40,001 bases of DNA from Novosphingobium clariflavum (GCF_026420865.1 NZ_JAPCWC010000028.1:1-40001); one strand, 5' to 3'. Positions 32,470 to 39,901 are shown, counted from the stretch's first letter. The notes: generated by a model from the letters alone, not told the origin. A program made the numbers and translations.

Positions 32470-34431
32470 TCAATCGTCGGTGCCGCCCACGAGCTTGAGG
32501 GCGTTGAAAACTCGGGCTTCTCGTTCGTGATGCTGGACGGCCAGCGGGGCGGGTTTGAGCGCGGCAGCCGTCTGCCCGCGATGGCGAACAGGCCGGATCA
32601 CGGCGGGCTCGGGTAGCTCCATCTTCGCAGTATCGGCCTGAAGTGCGGCCACCTGTTCGGCAGCCAACAGCATTTCGGCCTCTGCTGCGCCGCGAATGCG
32701 CTTGCGGTAGTCGGCCCAGCGTTTCGCCGCCGTCTTGGCCGATGCTGCGTCGAGGAAGCCGGTGTCCTGGATGATCTCGGCGCTGGTCAGATAGCGGCCG
32801 TCGAGCGCGTAGAGGTGAACCTCTCGCATCAGGTTGTCCGGGTCGAAGCGAACGGTCACTTTCTGCCCGTGCAGTTCGCCGCAGGCTTCCGACCAATAGC
32901 GATTGCCGTAAAGTTCGATCTCGCCGGTGCGACGGTCGACCGACTTTTGCTCGGCTGCCAGCAGCGCCATGCGCATCTGCTCAGGCGTGGCCTTGCCGAT
33001 CGGCGCCGAGGCGTAGCTTTCGGCGAAGACTTCGTCGAAGCTGCGATTCCGGGCCATTTCCGTGCGGCGGCCTTGCTTGGCGTTATGTGCCGCCATGCCC
33101 CGATCGACATGGGCCACAAACGCATTCCACTCGATAGCCTTGCTGCCGTAGTTCTCCGGCTTCGCCATGGGATTGTTGCCGGTATAGGCGCCTTCCATCG
33201 CCGGGTGCTTGGCGATCGTCTCGCACAGGTCGCGGAATCCGCGCTCGATCGGCTTCGATTGGCCGCGATAGGGCAGCGCCCAGTGGATGCCGATGCCGAG
33301 TGCGGTGAGAAGACCGGTCGGCTCTTCTTCCTTGATCTTGAAGCGGAAGCGTGACTTCGCGCCGCCCGTGATCCACTTCGACGCCCACGCACGGCCGTTG
33401 TCGAGCACGCATTCTTTCGGGATGCCGAAGACTTCGAACACGTCTGCAAAGGCAAGGCGTGCCTGGATGGCGCTTTCCTCGCCGCCGATGCGCCATGAAA
33501 GGAATTTGCGGCTGTAGACGTCCTGGATGGCAACCATGATCGGGCGGATCACGCGGCCATCCGGCGTCTTCACGAACACGTCGAACTTGTGGCCGTCGAT
33601 GTTGATGCATTCCAGGGCGTGAAGGTCAGAAACCGTGCGGCGCTGGGATGGGATCGAGCGGCGGAGCGCTTCTTCACCCTCGCGGCGCAGCTTGATCACG
33701 GCCTTCGGCGTTTCCTTCTCCAGCCTGCGCTTGAAGGTCTTCTCAGAAGGCATTGAGAGGCCGCGCGCCTTGGCGATCTCGGCGGTGCGATTGTAGCAAC
33801 TGGTCAGCGTCGGGGCGCTTGGACGCAGGTAATCGCTCTTGAACAGGTTCCAGAGAAGCGGGTCGATGTCGGCCACGGCGCCGCCGCCTTTCCGACGCGG
33901 AGCGAGCGCCGGAAGACGGTTCTCTTTCGCAACGCCCGTGATTTTATCAAGCCAATTCCACATTGTAGAAACTCCAACTGAATGGCGCCGCCCGCTCTCG
34001 GAGACGGCAGCCGACCGCGTGAGGCCCGAGCCCTCAAGAAGTTCGATTTCATTGATGATCCCAAGCCGGCGTTCCGCTTCGGTCTTCACCTTGGCCGACT
34101 GCACATCGAACCAGCGCCAGCCGCCGTTGTCGGTTTCGACCTTCTCAGGCGCTGGACGCGCATCGGTCAGGCCGCGCCTGGACAGTTCCAGCCGGGCCGT
34201 CCCAGGGAGGAGCGAAACGTGGAATTCCACGCCGCCACCGCGCCCGGCGCGGGGGCGCACCAGCAGTTCGCCAGCCGCATTGGTCCGCATCGACCAACGC
34301 TCTTCTTGGGCACGCCGATTGATCGAACGCTTGTCCGCAGGCAGGCCGGGAAGCGCGAGGTCCGCCAGTTCGGCCGGCGTGAACCATTCGCGTGCAGTTT
34401 CCTGAAATTCGTCGAGCGCGCGAGACGCCAT
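32470..34431 (-). CDS. MuA-type DDE transposase
   Basis: 653 residues. It cuts the phage ends and joins them to target DNA, replicatively in the lytic cycle. The N-terminal end/enhancer-binding HTH is EWFTPAELADLALPGLPADKRSINRRAQEERW (15-46). A second DNA-binding region spans about 110-245 with WNWLDKITG and KTFKRRLEK. The RNase-H-like core has Asp279 (INIDGHKFD), Asp344 (VLDNGRAW) and Glu396 (KPIERGFRD), close to MuA 269/336/392. A beta-barrel follows (about 490-560), then the C-terminal domain that contacts MuB. TAATG overlap with the upstream gene. Confidence 0.97.
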   Translation of the reverse strand: MASRALDEFQETAREWFTPAELADLALPGLPADKRSINRRAQEERWSMRTNAAGELLVRPRAGRGGGVEFHVSLLPGTARLELSRRGLTDARPAPEKVETDNGGWRWFDVQSAKVKTEAERRLGIINEIELLEGSGLTRSAAVSESGRRHSVGVSTMWNWLDKITGVAKENRLPALAPRRKGGGAVADIDPLLWNLFKSDYLRPSAPTLTSCYNRTAEIAKARGLSMPSEKTFKRRLEKETPKAVIKLRREGEEALRRSIPSQRRTVSDLHALECINIDGHKFDVFVKTPDGRVIRPIMVAIQDVYSRKFLSWRIGGEESAIQARLAFADVFEVFGIPKECVLDNGRAWASKWITGGAKSRFRFKIKEEEPTGLLTALGIGIHWALPYRGQSKPIERGFRDLCETIAKHPAMEGAYTGNNPMAKPENYGSKAIEWNAFVAHVDRGMAAHNAKQGRRTEMARNRSFDEVFAESYASAPIGKATPEQMRMALLAAEQKSVDRRTGEIELYGNRYWSEACGELHGQKVTVRFDPDNLMREVHLYALDGRYLTSAEIIQDTGFLDAASAKTAAKRWADYRKRIRGAAEAEMLLAAEQVAALQADTAKMELPEPAVIRPVRHRGQTAAALKPAPLAVQHHEREARVFNALKLVGGTDD

Positions 34432-34883
34432 TACTTCCCCCGTCGGATGCGAGGAGCGCTCACGGCCAGCCGCTTGCGCTCTTCCTTGAGCTGTTCGATT
34501 TCGCGGTCGATGTCGCCGAGCCGCGCGGTATGGACTTCCTCGCCGACCAGCAGCGCCGCGCCGATTTCGCGCAGGAGCGGGTCGAGCAGATCGTGGCGGT
34601 GCGTGACGACGACGAGCGCGAACATGCGCGACATCGGCACCTTGTGACCGTCACGGGCCGGGCTGGCGTAAGCGTCGAGCATGGCCCGGCTTATTTCCTC
34701 ACCCAGCAGCACACTCATTTCGGCCGCGATCACTTCGCGCGACCGGCTATCGCTGTTCAGAATCGACCCGACTGTGCGGCAAATCCGCTGCTCGATTCCT
34801 GCAAGCGCAGCCTCACCCCTCGCGGGTGCGGGTGCCTCGAACAGAAATCCGAGCTGGTCGGGATGAATCTTAGCCTTCGCCAT
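34431..34883 (-). CDS. Uncharacterised early protein upstream of transposase
   Basis: 150 residues from ATG 34883, 14 bases inside the previous gene. The centre reads RTVGSILNSDSRSREVIAAEMSVLLGEEISRAMLDAYASPARDGHKVPMSRMFALVVVTHRHDLLDPLLREIGAALLVGEE. The C-terminal helix is REIEQLKEERKRL. I do not recognise a defined function. Its stop overlaps the transposase start, suggesting a linked role in transposition control. Confidence 0.8.
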   Translation of the reverse strand: MAKAKIHPDQLGFLFEAPAPARGEAALAGIEQRICRTVGSILNSDSRSREVIAAEMSVLLGEEISRAMLDAYASPARDGHKVPMSRMFALVVVTHRHDLLDPLLREIGAALLVGEEVHTARLGDIDREIEQLKEERKRLAVSAPRIRRGK

Positions 34884-35154
34884 TTCCCCCCTCGCGGAAC
34901 GGGAAGTGGACGTGGTCCCGGAAAGGGAACTCACCGGGGCGCGGTGCTTGGCAACGGGGATCGCCATGGCGGGCAAGGTGCTTGCGGCACTCCTGGCCCC
35001 ACATTCTGCGACCCCAGGCCGTTCCCTGGTGAGCAGGCAGGCCCTTGCCCCAAAGCGCCTTGCGGTGCTCGGCATAGGTCGCCGTCTCCGGCAGGTCCGC
35101 CGTCAACTTTGCAATGAGGCGTTGCGCATGATCGCGCCACCGGCTGTCAGACAC
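34870..35154 (-). CDS. Uncharacterised basic early protein
   Basis: 94 residues from GTG 35154, which overlaps the previous stop by 8 bases; an upstream in-frame start at 35202 would overlap more. Contains WRDHAQRLIAKLTADLPE, then KALWGKGLPAHQGTAWGRRMWGQECRKHLARHG and a C-terminal FPFRDHVHFPFREGG. Rich in His, Arg and Trp, perhaps nucleic-acid binding. No family recognised. Confidence 0.7.
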   Translation of the reverse strand: MSDSRWRDHAQRLIAKLTADLPETATYAEHRKALWGKGLPAHQGTAWGRRMWGQECRKHLARHGDPRCQAPRPGEFPFRDHVHFPFREGGNGEG

Positions 35155-35845
35155 GGTCGGCCTCGAACCCGTAAGAGATTGCGATCTCGATGACCTGCTC
35201 AAGGAACTGAGCTTCGGCCTTGCCGGTCACGCGGTACTTGCGAATTTGCTCCTCGCGGTCGCACGGCGTCACGAGGATGCCGAGACGCTTGAGGAAGGCA
35301 GTCGCCGCATTCAACTGGGCTCGCCGGACATCCGATGCCAGCGGCGGCAAGGTCTTCTTGCGGGCAGGCTCGCGGATAGAGTCCATTTGCTTACGCGGTG
35401 CGGGCAACGCGATCTTCTCGCCCCGGCTCGGAGCTGGTTTAACCTTGAACCGGAATTTGCTTCCTACATCGCCGATGGCAGGGATCGATTTAGCGGCAAA
35501 TGCTCGCGCTTCGCCGTAGTCCGGCCGGCCGAGGTTGGGAAACTCGGCCGGCGCGGACGGTGCTGCCGACACCGGTGCGACCCGTGCGGGCTCTTCAGGT
35601 CCTTCCGTTCGTGCGGACGGCTTGCGGAAGCTCTTGGAAGCGATGGGCGCTGCGGCACAGTCCGGCCGGATCGTCGCTGGCACATCGCTTGATGAGGAGA
35701 TGTCGCCTTTGACTTCGTCGGCCAGCGTAATCGGCAGGATAGGAATGCGCACAACGCCCTTTGACGGCGTCGTAGCGGGTTCGATCACGCGCCGAACGAT
35801 CGACGGCGTCATAGCGAAGGGCGCAGGCTTCAGATTGCGAACCAT
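35147..35845 (-). CDS. Uncharacterised early protein, Pro/Ala-rich
   Basis: 232 residues. The first ~150 residues are Pro/Ala/Ser-rich with few hydrophobic clusters and probably disordered (EEPARVAPVSAAPSAPAEFP). The C-terminal 65 residues (RRAQLNAATAFLKRLGILVTPCDREEQIRKYRVTGK, then EAQFLEQVIEIAISYGF) look like a small folded domain. Starts 3 bases after the previous stop. Function unknown. Confidence 0.72.
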   Translation of the reverse strand: MVRNLKPAPFAMTPSIVRRVIEPATTPSKGVVRIPILPITLADEVKGDISSSSDVPATIRPDCAAAPIASKSFRKPSARTEGPEEPARVAPVSAAPSAPAEFPNLGRPDYGEARAFAAKSIPAIGDVGSKFRFKVKPAPSRGEKIALPAPRKQMDSIREPARKKTLPPLASDVRRAQLNAATAFLKRLGILVTPCDREEQIRKYRVTGKAEAQFLEQVIEIAISYGFEADRV

Positions 35846-35848
35846 CTA

Positions 35849-36088
35849 TCAGTCCCTCATCATCCAGGGCGCTTCCCAGGCACCGAAATCGGTCAGGGGC
35901 GCGTCCATCGTTTCGAAATCGTCGGGTTGTTCGGTCGGGGCTTGCGTGCCGCAGGCCCGGCGCCGCGTGCGCTCCTGCTCACGGAGCCGGCGTTCCGCCT
36001 CTTTCGGCGTGCAGTTCCACTCCTGTGCCTTCTCAAAAGCGAGGCGGTGGGCGCGGTACTGCTCGGCGAGAGAGGCGTAGCGCGACAT
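35849..36088 (-). CDS. Small charged early protein
   Basis: 79 residues; ATG 36088 overlaps the preceding stop as TGATG. Sequence: YASLAEQYRAHRLAFEKAQEW, CTPKEAERRLREQERTRRRAC, then an acidic end with FETMDAPLTDFGAWEAPWMM. Helical and charged. No recognised family. Confidence 0.7.
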   Translation of the reverse strand: MSRYASLAEQYRAHRLAFEKAQEWNCTPKEAERRLREQERTRRRACGTQAPTEQPDDFETMDAPLTDFGAWEAPWMMRD

Positions 36089-36240
36089 CAGCGGCGTTCC
36101 CGTTCCGGCTTGGGCTTGGCGGTCGGGAGGTCGTATCCATACGGCCCGCCCTTGGCGGCGTATTTGGACTTCACCGGCTTGCCCTGGCGAAGCTTCGCCG
36201 CCTTGGCAGCGACGTGTTCCCGTTGGCGTTTGGAAGACAT
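36088..36240 (-). CDS. Small basic early protein
   Basis: 50 residues from ATG 36240, overlapping the methyltransferase stop as TGATG, and its own stop overlapping the next ATG as TGATG. The sequence starts MSSKRQREHVAAKAAKLRQG and ends with basic Pro-rich residues. A longer ORF reading through 36483 lies inside the methyltransferase in another frame and is not used. Probably nucleic-acid binding by charge. Confidence 0.65.
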   Translation of the reverse strand: MSSKRQREHVAAKAAKLRQGKPVKSKYAAKGGPYGYDLPTAKPKPERERR

Positions 36241-36929
36241 CAGGCAGTTTCCTCCGCGAGAGGGGGAAGCCAGATCGTCTGCGTTTCGCCCGGCACAGTC
36301 GGCCGCCGCACGTCCCAGACGAGGGCGCAGTAGTCGATCATGCCGCCACGATAGGCACGGCTTCCCATTTGGTGGATGAGATCGCCCGGCGGCATCGAGG
36401 GCCGCTCGGTGAAGTGCAGGACAAGCTGCGGCGGGAAATCGTGGCGGACCAGCCGCGACCGCTTCTTGCCCATCGCCAGCCACTTGTTCGGCAGGATCAT
36501 CACGACGCGGCGTGTCGCCAGCTTCAGGGCATGGCGCACGAACGCTTCCGCGATCTTCACTACGCGGCCGTCGTAGATGACTTCACGGTAGGAATAGGGC
36601 GGGTTCGACCAGATTTCGCACTCGTCTGTCGGCGCGGTCTCGCAATCCATGAAGTCGGCCGAGAAGAACGTGGGCAGCGTCTCGAAATCGTCCCAGCAGA
36701 CGTTGTTGACCACGTCGGACAGGAAAATCCGATCCACGCCCCAGCCTTGCAGGCGCGATCCGCTGTGGCCGTAGCCTGCTGCCGGGTCCCAGATCGGCAC
36801 CGGCACGCCTGCCTCCAGTTCCGCGATCCCGATCGCGCGCACGATCTGATCCCATTCCCAGCCTTCCTCGACGTACCAGTCGAGCGGATGGCGCTTCTTG
36901 GGCTTGGCCGAGGAAAGCTCACCGCGCAT
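36240..36929 (-). CDS. DNA adenine-N6 methyltransferase-like protein
   Basis: 229 residues. It shows motif I DPAAGYGHSG (residues 48-57) for AdoMet, a SDVVNNVCWDD segment, and the catalytic motif NPPY at 109-112, as in N6-adenine methyltransferases. The order and size (no separate target-recognition domain) suggest a solitary phage enzyme rather than part of a restriction pair. Specificity unknown. Modifying phage DNA against host restriction is the likely use. It overlaps the ParB-like gene by 11 bases. Confidence 0.85.
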   Translation of the reverse strand: MRGELSSAKPKKRHPLDWYVEEGWEWDQIVRAIGIAELEAGVPVPIWDPAAGYGHSGSRLQGWGVDRIFLSDVVNNVCWDDFETLPTFFSADFMDCETAPTDECEIWSNPPYSYREVIYDGRVVKIAEAFVRHALKLATRRVVMILPNKWLAMGKKRSRLVRHDFPPQLVLHFTERPSMPPGDLIHQMGSRAYRGGMIDYCALVWDVRRPTVPGETQTIWLPPLAEETA

Positions 36930-37908
36930 CGTTCAGCTCCTCGTTGAGCCGGTCGCGGAGTGCGGTCTTCAGCGCAGGCGTGAGCAGCGGCACGAAGTCA
37001 GTGAACAGGAACCGTTCCTTGTCGCCCTTGCCGAGGCGCGACCAACCGCTCTTGATGGCGTTGAAGTGCTTTTGGCTCGCCAACGGTGACGCGGCACCGA
37101 CAGAGCCGGTCAGGCCGATCCCGAGACGGACCTTCGCGTCCTCGACGCTCAGTTCTTCGTCTTCCAACAGCGCCTCGATCAACGCCTTGCGGCTGACCTC
37201 GTCGCGCACCTGGGCAATGTCGCGGAGTTGCTTCGCGTTTTCGCCGACGATGGGGTGCTTCGAGAGGGCTTCCGCCATGCCGGGGAATGGCTCGATGACA
37301 AGGCGGAACAGTTCGAGATCGCGGTGGATCGAACGGCGCGACATACCAAGCGCTTCGCCGACTGATTCCTCCCAGCCGTATGCTTGTGCCATCGTGGCAC
37401 AAGCATCGCCGGTCTCTTCTGCAAGAGCCTCCTGAGCGGTCTGTTCGCTTGCCTTCACACGCGCCCATCGTGCCTTAGCGCCGAGCTTCTGGTGGCTCAG
37501 TTCGCCATGCTCGCGGGCAATGCGTTCCTGGGCAGCTTGAACCAAGGCGGCGGTGAACTTCGCGCGTTCGATGGGTGCGAGAGGGCGCCGGTGCAGGTTC
37601 TCGCTGGCCTCCAACTCTTTGAGCTGTTCGGGCGTACCTTCTACTTCGAGCGCGTGGACCGATATGCCTTCAACACGCGCGCCGATCAGTCGATGCATGC
37701 CGGTTACAAGCCGCCACGACTTGAGCGGCGAACCCTTCTTGTTGGCCACGACCTTGATCGGGTCTCGCTGGCCGTCCACCGCCATCAGACGACCGATTGC
37801 GGCGGCTTTGTCCGCGTGCAGGAATCCGATGCGCTCGCCTTCATCGACAAGATCGGGATCGATCTCGAATAGCGTTGCATTGGCCAGCAGGGATGCGGGA
37901 GCGGTCAT
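36919..37908 (-). CDS. ParB-like DNA-binding/nuclease-domain protein
   Basis: 329 residues. The N-terminal ParB/Srx-type fold includes IGFLHADKAAAIGRLMAVDGQRDPIKVV, the box WRLVTGMHRLIGARVEG (65-81) and ENLHRRPLAPIERA. A central HTH-like region follows (EESVGEALGMSRRSIHRDLELFRLV), then a helical C-terminus. In phages such proteins occur near replication/transposition genes and may bind DNA sites or hydrolyse CTP. ATGA overlap upstream. Confidence 0.88.
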   Translation of the reverse strand: MTAPASLLANATLFEIDPDLVDEGERIGFLHADKAAAIGRLMAVDGQRDPIKVVANKKGSPLKSWRLVTGMHRLIGARVEGISVHALEVEGTPEQLKELEASENLHRRPLAPIERAKFTAALVQAAQERIAREHGELSHQKLGAKARWARVKASEQTAQEALAEETGDACATMAQAYGWEESVGEALGMSRRSIHRDLELFRLVIEPFPGMAEALSKHPIVGENAKQLRDIAQVRDEVSRKALIEALLEDEELSVEDAKVRLGIGLTGSVGAASPLASQKHFNAIKSGWSRLGKGDKERFLFTDFVPLLTPALKTALRDRLNEELNDAR

Positions 37909-38324
37909 GTATGGGGGCGGCCTTCACTTAGACGATGCGAGGCGGCGCCAGCGGCGCTAGCGTTCACAGCATCGGAATGGTTGGTGGAGAATTGCCCGTG
38001 GCGAAGAGCCTTGAGCAGAGAGTTCAGGAATTGGAGGACCAGGTCTGCGCCCTCCAGCAGCTCCTTCTCGCGCATATCGTCGCGTTCGCTGATGTGGACG
38101 GCGTCATGACCGACGCCACTTGCGATATCGCGTTGACGCAACTCGACGCGGCGTTGGATATCGATCGCACAGGTGCCGCTAAGCGGCTGGCTGGCCTGAT
38201 CGAGACTGTCCAGAAGTGTCGTGCATAGCTTGCTGATGTCGCGGAGAGTTCGCCGCAGCTTGAGACGGCGTACCGCAAGGTGGGCGGCGGTCGGGCTGAT
38301 GAAACCGGCAGGAACTCCGGTCAC
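37905..38324 (-). CDS. Uncharacterised early ORF (coupled, sense strand)
   Basis: 139 residues; ATG overlaps the 231-residue regulator stop and its own stop overlaps the ParB-like start, both as ATGA, which favours a real cistron. Contains a helical centre (LRRTLRDISKLCTTLLDSLDQASQPLSG) and a less natural Ala/His-rich end. A protein-like ORF on the opposite strand (37998-38228) competes for this DNA. Function unknown. Confidence 0.55.
   Translation of the reverse strand: MTGVPAGFISPTAAHLAVRRLKLRRTLRDISKLCTTLLDSLDQASQPLSGTCAIDIQRRVELRQRDIASGVGHDAVHISERDDMREKELLEGADLVLQFLNSLLKALRHGQFSTNHSDAVNASAAGAASHRLSEGRPHT
37924..37938. repeat. Direct repeat copy 1 (TCACTTAGACGATGC)
   Basis: This 15-base sequence recurs exactly at 39032-39046, near the 3' end of a minus-strand ORF in both cases (each encodes a C-terminal His-Arg-Leu-Ser). 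It may be a regulatory site or a remnant of recombination. Confidence 0.5.
37998..38228 (+). CDS. Possible antisense coiled-coil protein
   Basis: 76 residues from GTG 37998 with GGAGA seven bases upstream. The sequence opens AKSLEQRVQELEDQVCALQQ with a regular heptad pattern, then LLLAHIVAFADVDG and AAKRLAGLIETVQKC. It looks more like a real small protein than many shadow ORFs, with GC-rich third positions. It runs opposite the early operon, in the repressor's direction. Either it or the minus-strand ORF may be the true gene. Confidence 0.4.
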   Translation: MAKSLEQRVQELEDQVCALQQLLLAHIVAFADVDGVMTDATCDIALTQLDAALDIDRTGAAKRLAGLIETVQKCRA

Positions 38325-39016
38325 GAGATGCCCCAGTTCTTGTCATAGTTTCGCCAGAACCTTCCGAGGGAAGAGCGCGAAGGCGCACGGTCGCCAAATT
38401 CCTCGCGAAGTTCACGGATCGCCTGGTCGATTGTCATCTGGCGGTGCCGCAGGAGGACCGCGGCGCGAACAGGCTGGTCACCCCACCAGTCAGGGAACCG
38501 CATCTTGCGGCGATCACCGGCATCATTCCGGTATCGGAAGATCGCAGGGGTATAGGTTACGGCAGCGGCGTACTGCGGGCTTTCAACAAGAGCGCGGGTG
38601 CCTGCGGCTCGCTCCAGTATGTCGATCCGGCGTTCCAGCCGGTCGAAAGCACGCTCCTCGGATGTAGGCGCGGAAGCGGTCAGTTCACCTCGGCGGTAGG
38701 CCATGTACACAGTGATGATTTGGGCGCGGACCGCCGCCGCATTCGGTGCGCGGCTGAACATGCAGATCAGCAGCGCTTGCGCCTCGCTGAGGTAGTAAGT
38801 TGTGACCTCTCGCCGGCCGCCTTTGCCGTGTTCGATCAATTCGCGCGCCGCGCGAATTGATCCATGCAGGGAAAGTTCACCCTCGTTCTTCCGGATCACC
38901 CGCCTGATGTCGAGTGGCTGGGCCATGCCCAGCACCTCGCCAAGGCGCACATCCATGACGCAGTGCTCGCCGTCGATCGCCCGCAAATCTGCGGGACACA
39001 GTGCCAGGGCGCCCAT
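38321..39016 (-). CDS. Rha/antirepressor-like phage regulatory protein
   Basis: 231 residues, starting 2 bases after the Ner-like stop. The N-terminal ~115 residues have a phage regulatory layout: LGEVLGMAQPLDIRRVIRKN, then EVTTYYLSEAQALLICMFSRAPN and RAQIITVYMAYRRGEL. This matches the Rha/BRO-type second half. A helical linker (125-150) leads to a C-terminal HTH-like module (MTIDQAIRELREEFGDRAPSRSSLGR) shared in pattern with gp27. Probably early regulation or a switch to lysis. Confidence 0.75.
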   Translation of the reverse strand: MGALALCPADLRAIDGEHCVMDVRLGEVLGMAQPLDIRRVIRKNEGELSLHGSIRAARELIEHGKGGRREVTTYYLSEAQALLICMFSRAPNAAAVRAQIITVYMAYRRGELTASAPTSEERAFDRLERRIDILERAAGTRALVESPQYAAAVTYTPAIFRYRNDAGDRRKMRFPDWWGDQPVRAAVLLRHRQMTIDQAIRELREEFGDRAPSRSSLGRFWRNYDKNWGIS

Positions 39017-39018
39017 GT

Positions 39019-39303
39019 TCAGGCCACCTTGTCACTTAGACGATGCACCTGGTCCTGTTTGCGCCTATGACGGGGCGTTGTTGACAGATTGTAATAGAGT
39101 TCAGCGTAGTGGGAATTTACCCGATGCACCGGAATATCCAGCTCATCCGCCACGGCCTCAGCCGCGCGCATGCTTGCCTTGCCGATGAGCAATTGGCTCA
39201 CCATTCGGTAGGGCAAGCCCTTAAGTCTCTCGAATTTTCCAATCGTGCCATAGCGCTGGCGCAGCTTGGATTTGATGTCTTCAGGATGGAGTGGAGGTAG
39301 CAT
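39019..39303 (-). CDS. ner: Ner-like early transcription regulator
   Basis: 94 residues of the Ner/Nlp family: HPEDIKSKLRQRYGTIGKFERLKGLPYRMVSQLLIGKASMRAAEAVADELDIPVHRV is the single HTH domain. In Mu, Ner lowers early and repressor transcription after induction. It is the first minus-strand gene next to the repressor, in a divergent pair. A C-terminal basic tail of about 30 residues extends past the usual length. Confidence 0.85.
   Translation of the reverse strand: MLPPLHPEDIKSKLRQRYGTIGKFERLKGLPYRMVSQLLIGKASMRAAEAVADELDIPVHRVNSHYAELYYNLSTTPRHRRKQDQVHRLSDKVA
39032..39046. repeat. Direct repeat copy 2 (TCACTTAGACGATGC)
   Basis: Second exact copy of the 15-base repeat at 37924-37938, here in the 3' end of the ner-like gene. 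The bases flanking the two copies differ. Confidence 0.5.
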
Positions 39304-39320
39304 GGCTGTATCCTGTCTTC

Positions 39321-39366
39321 GTCACCGTTGGTTACAACTAGATCTTTTGGTGTAACCAACGGTGAC
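39321..39366. promoter_or_regulatory. Lysogeny operator dyad between ner and repressor
   Basis: Two perfect 16-nt arms, 39321-39336 (GTCACCGTTGGTTACA) and 39351-39366, separated by 14 bases. Each arm supplies a TTGGTT for one direction and a TGTAAC for the other, with 17 bases between, so both divergent promoters may sit on this dyad. It is the likely repressor/Ner operator. Confidence 0.75.
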
Positions 39367-39385
39367 AGTCAAGGGCCATTCAGAT

Positions 39386-39901
39386 GTGGACGCTGAAATT
39401 GCGGCCATGAAAGATGCTGTTGGAGCGGAAAATAACGCTCAACTAGCTGATTTTATTGGAGTTAGTCGAAACGCGATTAGCCTCTGGAGGAAGCGAAATT
39501 CCATTCCTGAGAGCGCGCGCCGAAAGGTCGCTACGCTCGCGAGGTATGGCGCTGGCGCGCGCGCGATGGACGAAAAGCGGATCGAACTGGGTGGCGCAGT
39601 GATCCATGCCGGGCGTTGTCTTGCTCTTGCCCTGGCGCCGTCAGTGGACTCGCTTGAAAAGGGTGGCCGCTATCACCTCAGCAACTATGGCGAGGTTCTA
39701 ACCCATTATTCTAGTTATTTCCGAGAGTTAGAACTTTCGTTCGCCGAAATGGTGGCAGAGCGACAGCAATTATCAGGAGAGAAAAACGCCTCGGAAGCAA
39801 TGTCTGTCATCTTGCGGGAACAAAGGGGCGACTACACCGACCTCTATGAACGCGCGATCCAGCGCGCCTATGCTTGGCGAGCAGGTGAGGCTACGCAATA
39901 G
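39386..39901 (+). CDS. CI-type phage repressor
   Basis: 171 residues from GTG 39386 (AAGGG ten bases upstream). GTG 39362 lies inside the operator, next to the likely transcription start; ATG 39407 is a shorter option. The N-terminal HTH is AQLADFIGVSRNAISLWRKRNSIPESARRKV, the CI-family pattern. The C-terminal part (about residues 60-165) is helical and lacks the Ser-Lys peptidase motifs of LexA/CI. It should maintain lysogeny by repressing the early operon. Encoded opposite all the early genes and lower in GC than neighbours. Confidence 0.85.
   Translation: MDAEIAAMKDAVGAENNAQLADFIGVSRNAISLWRKRNSIPESARRKVATLARYGAGARAMDEKRIELGGAVIHAGRCLALALAPSVDSLEKGGRYHLSNYGEVLTHYSSYFRELELSFAEMVAERQQLSGEKNASEAMSVILREQRGDYTDLYERAIQRAYAWRAGEATQ

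Noticed and set aside
36241..36483. Upstream extension of the small basic gene (131-residue reading)
   Set aside because: It would lie almost wholly inside the methyltransferase in another frame; the TGATG-coupled start at 36240 fits the operon pattern.
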